A DNA stretch of 11,214 nucleotides from Proteobacteria bacterium UBA7420 (lineage in GTDB: Bacteria > Pseudomonadota > Gammaproteobacteria > Magnimaribacterales > D2472). Shown piece by piece: positions 6,750 to 11,214 of this stretch (position 1 is the stretch's first letter; every line of letters begins with the position of its first letter). The stretch lies in contig DKMG01000015.1 of NCBI GenBank assembly GCA_002469975.1, positions 615 through 11,828 on the forward strand, read 5' to 3'. The notes under the pieces are model-generated. The model did no database searches. It was not told the origin of the DNA and was given only the letters and a program-made list of their open reading frames with translations. Made by a program: the position numbers and the translations under genes.

Positions 6750-8043
6750 CTGCCTTAACTACGTCATACCAATTTCTTAGATCTGCGAGATAATCATCAA
6801 GCATCTCTTCTCCTTTTTGGCGAATAAATTCAGATTCTATCTCTTCATACATTTCATCAAAGGATCCTGCAGACTCTCGTAATTTTTTAATTACCACCAA
6901 AAGATGTAGCTGATTCTCTGAGGCAATTATCTTGCTGACCTCGCCATCATCAAGTTTCAAAGCTTCCTGTGTCAATAAAGGTCCGATGTACTCTCTGATT
7001 TTCATTGTGGGCAAAAGAGTATTCGGCAATTGAATGACATCCATCTGAGCTAGACTTTGAGCAGCCGAAAGATTTCCTGCTAAAAGCATCTCTCTTGCTT
7101 CTAGTGCCTGTCCTTGACTAGCTTCAGGGAAGCTCAGCTTAATTAAGTGAAGCTTTGGGCTGGGAGCAAAGAAATCTAAATTATTAGAGAAAAATGTTTG
7201 CAAGTCTTGTTGAGAAAATCTCAGATTTTTAGTATCTGCAATGATTGAGCTAATCATTTTTTGAATAATGGTGCTTCTTATTTCAGCATCGTTCTCTAGC
7301 ATGCCAAGATCCATGGCTCTTTGAATAAGTAGCTCTTCATCAATCATACGCTCAAGAATATTCTGAGCATCTGAGGCAAGAAGCCCAGACTTGCGAGATT
7401 GAGCAATAGATTCTAAGTAATTATCATACTTGCCTCTAGAAATTGCACGATCATCAATTTTAGCTATCCAATTTAATTGATCTAAATCAATTGTTTTAAC
7501 AAAACTAAAGCCAATAATGCTCGATGCAACAATCAACCCTGCAATCAATATTGGATGGGTTGGAAGCATGGGGCTAAAAGAAAATACTCCGGATGCTTTG
7601 GGGGGTGAAATGGTCATCTTGATATGATCAATATCATCTTCAAGATATACATCACCTTGAGGCTGAAAGCCTAAATTTTGATAGAAACCTAGCAATCGAT
7701 GTTGCGCGGAAATGGTGATGTCTTGATTCGGGTATTTTTTGGCGCTGAAGTCAATGGCAGATTGAGTGATGATTTTGCCCCATCCCATCTTTCGGGCCGT
7801 CTCAGCAGTCACAATCCGTCCAATGGACGGTCCAGCATAAAGACATCCAGGTTGAACTAATCGAGCATAGCCAATTAACTCATTGTTAATATAGCCCAGC
7901 AAATGATCGCTATGCTCATCGTTTAAATCTGCATCAATAAAGGGGCAATCTTGCTCTAATACAAACACTTGTTGTCTGAGGTGCATAACAGCATAAAGCT
8001 CTTGCTTGGTAAGACGTGAAAAAGATTTCCAGGTTAGCTGCAT
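6739..8043 (-). CDS. ElaA-type GNAT acetyltransferase fused to membrane-anchored parvulin-like peptidyl-prolyl isomerase
   Basis: This single 434-residue frame holds two unrelated parts. Residues 1-148 match E. coli ElaA along its length: LRQQVFVLEQDCPFID (22-37), GRIVTAETARKMGWGK (75-90), FYQNLGFQP (120-128) and a final DHIKM (139-143). Residues 163-181 form one hydrophobic helix. Residues 186-290 resemble the SurA/PpiC N-terminal helical region (RMIDEELLIQRAMDLGM, 232-248), and about 295-390 a degenerate PPIase domain ending in LDDGEVSKII (364-373). The second part looks like the inner-membrane PPIase-like proteins that accompany HupE-type genes; those normally start just before the helix, which here would be Met159 (ATG at 7569). 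The junction carries six C's on the coding strand (7605-7600). One extra C would end ElaA at a TAG (7576-7574) four bases before that ATG, so the fusion may be real or a one-base deletion. The first gene of the long minus-strand run, it lacks a clear ribosome binding site. Confidence 0.85.
   Translation of the reverse strand: MQLTWKSFSRLTKQELYAVMHLRQQVFVLEQDCPFIDADLNDEHSDHLLGYINNELIGYARLVQPGCLYAGPSIGRIVTAETARKMGWGKIITQSAIDFSAKKYPNQDITISAQHRLLGFYQNLGFQPQGDVYLEDDIDHIKMTISPPKASGVFSFSPMLPTHPILIAGLIVASSIIGFSFVKTIDLDQLNWIAKIDDRAISRGKYDNYLESIAQSRKSGLLASDAQNILERMIDEELLIQRAMDLGMLENDAEIRSTIIQKMISSIIADTKNLRFSQQDLQTFFSNNLDFFAPSPKLHLIKLSFPEASQGQALEAREMLLAGNLSAAQSLAQMDVIQLPNTLLPTMKIREYIGPLLTQEALKLDDGEVSKIIASENQLHLLVVIKKLRESAGSFDEMYEEIESEFIRQKGEEMLDDYLADLRNWYDVVKADDL
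7600..7605 (-). repeat. C6 homopolymer at the ElaA-PPIase junction
   Basis: The coding strand has CCCCCC within codons 146-147 (Pro-Pro), exactly where the ElaA domain ends. A one-base gain restores a TAG at 7576-7574 in the ElaA frame, followed by four C's and an in-frame ATG for the PPIase part at 7569. This could be a slippage site, a sequencing or assembly indel, or simply the linker of a true fusion. Confidence 0.6.
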
Positions 8044-8068
8044 TAGTAAGAGGCATTAAATAAACTCA

Positions 8069-8101
8069 TTGTCTGATTATATCGTTTTTATTATTTATAA
8101 T
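8069..8101 (+). promoter_or_regulatory. Likely promoter of the glutathione peroxidase gene
   Basis: A perfect TATAAT lies at 8096-8101, 25 bases before the ATG. The -35 is weak: CTGATT at 8073-8078 has the ideal 17-bp spacing with three matches, while TTGTCT at 8069-8074 matches better but is 21 bp away. A poor -35 beside a perfect -10 would suit an activator-dependent promoter, but I see no recognisable OxyR or other operator. Confidence 0.5.
8076..8081 (-). promoter_or_regulatory. Perfect -10 hexamer for the ElaA-PPIase transcript
   Basis: The minus strand reads TATAAT at 8081-8076, 32 bases upstream of the ATG at 8043. No good -35 lies at 16-18 bp; TTACAC at 8109-8104 is 22 bp away. It lies back-to-back with a plus-strand TATAAT only 14 bp further on, so the two transcripts probably diverge from this 83-nt gap. 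The AT-rich context raises the chance of a random match. Confidence 0.45.
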
Positions 8102-8115
8102 ATGTGTAAATTATT

Positions 8116-8121
8116 AAGGAG
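8116..8121 (+). promoter_or_regulatory. Strong Shine-Dalgarno for the glutathione peroxidase gene
   Basis: AAGGAG ends five bases before the ATG at 8127. It is by far the best ribosome binding site in the window; most neighbouring starts have none. It fixes this start and suggests high translation. Confidence 0.9.
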
Positions 8122-8126
8122 CCAAA

Positions 8127-8606
8127 ATGAGTGATTTGTATACCCTAAGCGTTAAAGATATCAATTTAGATTCTGTAGACTTGAGCACATATAAGGGTAA
8201 AACCCTGTTAATTGTTAATGTTGCAAGTAAATGTGGTTTCACCCCTCAATATAAAGACCTCCAGCGTCTCTCTGATAAATACAAAGACCAAGGTTTGGAA
8301 GTGTTGGGGTTTCCATGCAATCAATTTGGAGGGCAAGAACCAGGTACAAATGAAGAAGTACAATCTTTCTGTGATCTTACTTTTAATGTCTCCTTCAAGC
8401 TCTTTGATAAGATCGATGTTAATGGTTCAAACGCTAGCCCTCTCTTTAAATACCTAAAGCATAAGTCCCCCGGTATTTTAGGAACTGAAGCAATCAAATG
8501 GAATTTTACGAAGTTTTTAGTTGATCAAAATGGTGTAGTAATAAAAAGATTTGCACCTAAGGATGGTGGATCAGCTATTGAGGCAGAGTTAATAAAAATT
8601 ATTTAA
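8127..8606 (+). CDS. Glutathione peroxidase family protein (Cys-type thiol peroxidase)
   Basis: This 159-residue cytoplasmic protein reduces hydrogen peroxide and organic hydroperoxides. The family motifs are complete: NVASKCGFTPQY with peroxidatic Cys36, LGFPCNQFGGQEPG with Cys64 and Gln70, and KWNFTKFLVD with Trp125 and Asn126, giving the catalytic Cys-Gln-Trp-Asn set. Cys82 (QSFCDLTF) is at the place of the resolving cysteine of thioredoxin-dependent members, as in yeast Gpx3 (Cys36, Cys64, Cys82). Despite the family name, the electron donor is therefore probably thioredoxin rather than glutathione. Cysteine, not selenocysteine, is encoded at the active site. It is a single-gene plus-strand unit with its own promoter and strong ribosome binding site. 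Its stop overlaps the end of the convergent rimI gene by 8 nt (8599-8606). In E. coli the corresponding gene is btuE. Confidence 0.95.
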   Translation: MSDLYTLSVKDINLDSVDLSTYKGKTLLIVNVASKCGFTPQYKDLQRLSDKYKDQGLEVLGFPCNQFGGQEPGTNEEVQSFCDLTFNVSFKLFDKIDVNGSNASPLFKYLKHKSPGILGTEAIKWNFTKFLVDQNGVVIKRFAPKDGGSAIEAELIKII

Positions 8607-9036
8607 TTGCTAAGCTCATCAGCAAAGCATCTTCTCTTGTCTTGCCGCTGTAATAATTAGGTCGAATAGCGTCCTTTAAAAATCCCTCGCTCTCATACAT
8701 AGCTATTGCCGAGCGATTAGACACTCGCACCTCGAGGGTTAAAGACTGGACTCCTAATGTTTTATTTTGCAGGATTACCTTTTGTAGCAAGTATCTTCCA
8801 TGACCTTGGCCTTGATGGCTTGGTGCAACAGCAATATTAAGCAAATGGGATTCTGGAATAATCGGAGAGTAGATTGCAAAAGCAATCACACCCTCTACTG
8901 CCTCTAATACCACAGAGTAATGTCCAACCTCTTCAGAGGATAGAAATTGTTGCTTTGTCCAGGGAATTTGATTAGTTAAGCTTTCAATCTTTAAAATGGC
9001 AGAGAGATCATCAGAGCTTGAAGGTCTAATCTTCAT
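8599..9036 (-). CDS. rimI: Ribosomal protein S18-alanine N-acetyltransferase
   Basis: RimI acetylates the N-terminal alanine of ribosomal protein bS18, using acetyl-CoA, in the cytoplasm. The 145-residue single GNAT domain is the usual RimI length. The acetyl-CoA loop is HQGQGHG (74-80), within LLNIAVAPSHQGQGHG. The residues matching the catalytic Glu103 and Tyr115 of the Salmonella enzyme are probably Glu102 (LTLEVRVSN) and Tyr114 (IAMYESEGF). The C-terminal RPNYY with EDALLMSL is typical of RimI rather than other GNATs. It begins five bases after the stop of the HolD-like gene, and holD-rimI is also the E. coli order, so context and sequence agree. No clear ribosome binding site is visible; reinitiation from holD is likely. 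The 3' end overlaps the peroxidase gene. Confidence 0.92.
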   Translation of the reverse strand: MKIRPSSSDDLSAILKIESLTNQIPWTKQQFLSSEEVGHYSVVLEAVEGVIAFAIYSPIIPESHLLNIAVAPSHQGQGHGRYLLQKVILQNKTLGVQSLTLEVRVSNRSAIAMYESEGFLKDAIRPNYYSGKTREDALLMSLAIK

Positions 9037-9041
9037 AAAAA

Positions 9042-9479
9042 TTAGTTATTGGTCAGGGGTTTGATTCGAGCCCAAAGATGTTTTTTAAGAAGTGGGTTGC
9101 TGACCATATCGCTTAAGGGTGGAGATTCAATAAATCCCATGTCTGCTCTAAATAACTTAGTATCAAAAAAAATTAGGGTAGCTTTTATAGGCTCATTGCT
9201 AGCAATAATTTGTTCTTGGGTAATCTTTTCTCCTGTCACATATGTACATGTTCCATATAATGCTTCTGAGGCCTCTCCTTGGATAGATGACATAATTGCT
9301 TCAAGAAGCTTCATCTCAGTTTCAGGGTAGGCATCAACAGAAGCAAGATGTAATGTTAGAATATTATTCTTTCTGTAAAAGTATATGGAAAGCTCCTGCT
9401 TTGTCGGTAATTTTGCATTATCTTCAAACAGTGGAATGCCGATTTTAGAAAGAATATATTGAGATTTATTTGATAACAT
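9042..9479 (-). CDS. holD: Probable DNA polymerase III psi subunit
   Basis: HolD (psi) bridges the clamp loader and, with chi (HolC), single-stranded DNA-binding protein. The family is small and poorly conserved. The call rests on the C-terminal stretch PLSDMVSNPLLKKHLWARI (121-139), which resembles the E. coli HolD ending LTDLRANPTARAALWQQI, and on its place directly before rimI. The N-terminus NKSQYILSKIGIPLFED aligns in style with E. coli SRRDWQLQQLGITQW. I chose the ATG at 9479 (145 residues). Longer starts at 9494 or 9518 would add MIDVL or 13 residues without family support and would run into leuA on the other strand. Only 13 bases separate this start from leuA's, so its promoter must lie inside leuA; TTGAAA at 9528-9523 with TATTAA at 9507-9502 is a weak candidate with 15-bp spacing. 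Confidence 0.72.
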   Translation of the reverse strand: MLSNKSQYILSKIGIPLFEDNAKLPTKQELSIYFYRKNNILTLHLASVDAYPETEMKLLEAIMSSIQGEASEALYGTCTYVTGEKITQEQIIASNEPIKATLIFFDTKLFRADMGFIESPPLSDMVSNPLLKKHLWARIKPLTNN

Positions 9480-9492
9480 CAGAACATCAATC

Positions 9493-11163
9493 ATGAAAGA
9501 TTTAATAAAAAAATACAAACCTTTTCAACCAATTCCACTGCAAAATAGACAGTGGCCAAATCAGGTTATCCAGACAGCTCCAACATGGTGCTCTGTTGAC
9601 TTGAGGGATGGGAATCAAGCGCTGATCGAGCCAATGGGTCACGAAAGAAAAAAGAGGATGTTCAAACTGCTCTGTGATCTTGGTTTTAAGCAAATAGAAG
9701 TCGGCTTCCCTGCTGCCTCACAAACTGATTTCGATTTTGTTCGATGGCTGATTGAAGAAAAAAAAATTCCCTCAGATGTCACAATTCAGGTTTTAACTCA
9801 AGCAAGGGACCATATTATTGAGAGAACATTTGAATCCCTTGATGGGATACCTCAAGCAATCGTTCATTTTTACAATTCAACATCCACCCTTCAAAGAAAG
9901 GTGGTATTTAACCAAGATAAAGAAGGGGTAAAAAAGATTGCAATCGATGGAGCCAGCCTGGTTAAAAAATTAGCAACTCAAAAACCTCAAACAAAATGGA
10001 TGTTTGAATACTCACCAGAAAGCTTTACTGGAACAGAGTTAGAGTTTGCAGCAGATGTTTGTGATTCGGTGGTTCAGATTCTTAAAGATGCATCTGAAGA
10101 GAAAATTATTATCAATTTACCTGCAACAGTGGAGATGGCTACAGCTAACATCTATGGCGATCAAATTGAGTGGATGAATGATAACCTCAAAGAGCGTGAA
10201 AACATCTCCCTGTCTCTCCATCCCCATAATGATAGGGGTACTGCTGTTGCTGCGTCAGAGTTTGGATTAATGGCTGGTGCTGATAGAGTCGAAGGTACGC
10301 TGTTTGGCAATGGCGAAAGAACTGGCAATGTTGATGTCGTAACGCTCGCATTAAACCTGCTAACTCAAGGAATAGATCCAGAATTAGATTTCTCAGATAT
10401 AAACTCAGTTATTCGAGAGGTCGAATACTGCAATCAATTACCGGTTCATCCTCGACATCCGTATGCTGGGGATCTTGTTTTTACTGCCTTTTCAGGCTCG
10501 CATCAAGATGCTATTAAAAAAGGATTGCATGCCCTATCTCAATCTAATTCGCCTGAATGGGCAGTACCATATTTGCCAATTGATCCATCGGATCTTGGTA
10601 GATCATACGAAGCAGTGGTACGAATAAACTCACAGTCTGGCAAGGGTGGTATTGCATTTATCCTAGAAAAAGATCATGGCTTATCACTGCCAAGGCGTTT
10701 ACAGATTAACCTAAGTGAGAAAGTGCAAGCAGTTGCTGATCAAACTGGCAAAGAGGTAATCTCATCAGAAATATGGCATGTATTTGAGGAGCAATACCTG
10801 CAGGTATCTGGAAAATTTAAATTAGATAATTACTCACTTTCGTCATCAGAAGATACTGCAGGCATTGCCTCAGATAACATTGAAATTACTTTAAGTATTG
10901 AGGGCAAGCCCTTAATTATTTATGGAACAGGTGGCGGTCCCATTGAGGCATTTGTATCTGCCATTAATAGTCACATCAATGAATCAATATCAGTATCTGA
11001 CTATCATCAGCACTCAGTCACATCAGGCTCTGACGCTAAGGCTGCTGCCTACATTGAGCTGACTTTACGGGGAAAAAATGAATGGGGTGCTGGCATGGAT
11101 GGCAACACAGTAAAAGCATCTTTTCAAGCAATTCTTGCGGGGCTCAATAAGCTGGTTACTTGA
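9493..11163 (+). CDS. leuA: 2-isopropylmalate synthase, long form
   Basis: LeuA condenses acetyl-CoA with 2-oxoisovalerate to give 2-isopropylmalate, the first committed step of leucine synthesis in the cytoplasm. The 556-residue protein belongs to the longer class (Mycobacterium-like). It opens with KYKPFQPIPLQNRQWP, followed by the TIM-barrel motif WCSVDLRDGNQAL (32-44) with Arg38 and metal ligand Asp39. Further motifs are the metal-binding LHPHND (242-247, His243 and His245), GNGERTGNVD (272-281), and a C-terminal regulatory domain from about 435, with YGTGGGPIEA (477-486), where leucine feedback inhibition normally acts. No leader peptide or attenuator is visible upstream, because the 5' flank is the holD coding region. 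There is no good Shine-Dalgarno. The 3' end overlaps a convergent gene by 8 nt. The other leu genes are not in this window. Confidence 0.97.
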   Translation: MKDLIKKYKPFQPIPLQNRQWPNQVIQTAPTWCSVDLRDGNQALIEPMGHERKKRMFKLLCDLGFKQIEVGFPAASQTDFDFVRWLIEEKKIPSDVTIQVLTQARDHIIERTFESLDGIPQAIVHFYNSTSTLQRKVVFNQDKEGVKKIAIDGASLVKKLATQKPQTKWMFEYSPESFTGTELEFAADVCDSVVQILKDASEEKIIINLPATVEMATANIYGDQIEWMNDNLKERENISLSLHPHNDRGTAVAASEFGLMAGADRVEGTLFGNGERTGNVDVVTLALNLLTQGIDPELDFSDINSVIREVEYCNQLPVHPRHPYAGDLVFTAFSGSHQDAIKKGLHALSQSNSPEWAVPYLPIDPSDLGRSYEAVVRINSQSGKGGIAFILEKDHGLSLPRRLQINLSEKVQAVADQTGKEVISSEIWHVFEEQYLQVSGKFKLDNYSLSSSEDTAGIASDNIEITLSIEGKPLIIYGTGGGPIEAFVSAINSHINESISVSDYHQHSVTSGSDAKAAAYIELTLRGKNEWGAGMDGNTVKASFQAILAGLNKLVT

Positions 11164-11214
11164 ACTTTGGCTCTCTTTTCTCAAAAAAGGCTGTGATCCC
11201 CTCAAGATTTTCCT
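11156..11214 (-). CDS. C-terminus of a probable enoyl-CoA hydratase/isomerase (crotonase) family protein
   Basis: Only the last 18 codons and the TAA stop (11158-11156) lie inside the window; the rest is beyond the right edge. They encode ENLEGITAFFEKREPKFK. The pattern EG-x-x-AFxEKRxPxF is a characteristic C-terminal tail of crotonase-superfamily proteins such as enoyl-CoA hydratases. With 18 residues the call rests on this tail alone, and the exact reaction cannot be told. The stop overlaps the leuA end, read from the opposite strand. A fatty-acid enzyme would be in keeping with the acyl-CoA synthetase at the other edge. Confidence 0.7.
   Translation of the reverse strand, partial: ENLEGITAFFEKREPKFK

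Noticed and set aside
8212..8457. 81-codon frame within the glutathione peroxidase gene
   Set aside because: It is an alternative-frame shadow of a fully motif-complete peroxidase.
9049..9330. 93-codon plus-strand frame with a hydrophobic stretch, antisense to holD
   Set aside because: The hydrophobic stretch mirrors the holD reverse strand; no ribosome binding site, and the holD-rimI reading explains the region.
9480..9518. Extended holD start at 9518 (158 residues)
   Set aside because: The added residues would be coded inside leuA, have no ribosome binding site and do not match the family N-terminus.

Overview
This is a gene-dense, AT-rich bacterial chromosome segment. It has short or overlapping gene junctions and no mobile elements, RNA genes, CRISPR arrays or long empty stretches. 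It holds a HolD-like DNA polymerase psi subunit next to rimI, an AstA-AstD-AstB block, an ElaA-type acetyltransferase and a long-form LeuA. This combination suggests a gammaproteobacterium, probably a compact-genome (for example marine, oligotrophic) lineage. The lineage is inferred from gene content; no marker gene fixes it.

Layout: positions 1-8043 are all on the minus strand and look like one long transcriptional run, read from right to left. It starts with an ElaA-type GNAT domain fused to a membrane-anchored parvulin-like peptidyl-prolyl isomerase (8043-6739). A HupE/UreJ-type membrane protein follows (11-nt overlap), then a luciferase-like (LLM) oxidoreductase (ATGA overlap). After a 54-nt gap come the arginine succinyltransferase-pathway genes astA, astD and astB, joined by TAATG and TAGATG junctions. 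After a further 113 nt comes the 5' part of a FATP/FadD6-type long-chain acyl-CoA synthetase that runs off the left edge. At 8044-8126 a divergent promoter region separates this run from a plus-strand glutathione peroxidase with a strong ribosome binding site. The peroxidase converges on a minus-strand holD-rimI pair with an 8-nt overlap. holD in turn diverges from leuA (2-isopropylmalate synthase), with only about 13 nt between the chosen start codons. leuA converges, again with an 8-nt overlap, on the last codons of a probable enoyl-CoA hydratase at the right edge.

How the genes fit together: AstA, AstB and AstD catalyse steps 1, 2 and 4 of ammonia-producing arginine catabolism. The aminotransferase (AstC) and the desuccinylase (AstE) are not in the window, so they must be elsewhere if the pathway is complete. 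The acyl-CoA synthetase and enoyl-CoA hydratase at the two edges point to fatty-acid use. The PPIase-HupE pair is probably an envelope module of unknown role. I found no clearly new multi-gene system. The most notable item is the ElaA-PPIase fusion: its junction carries a run of six C's, and one extra C would split it neatly into two ordinary adjacent genes.
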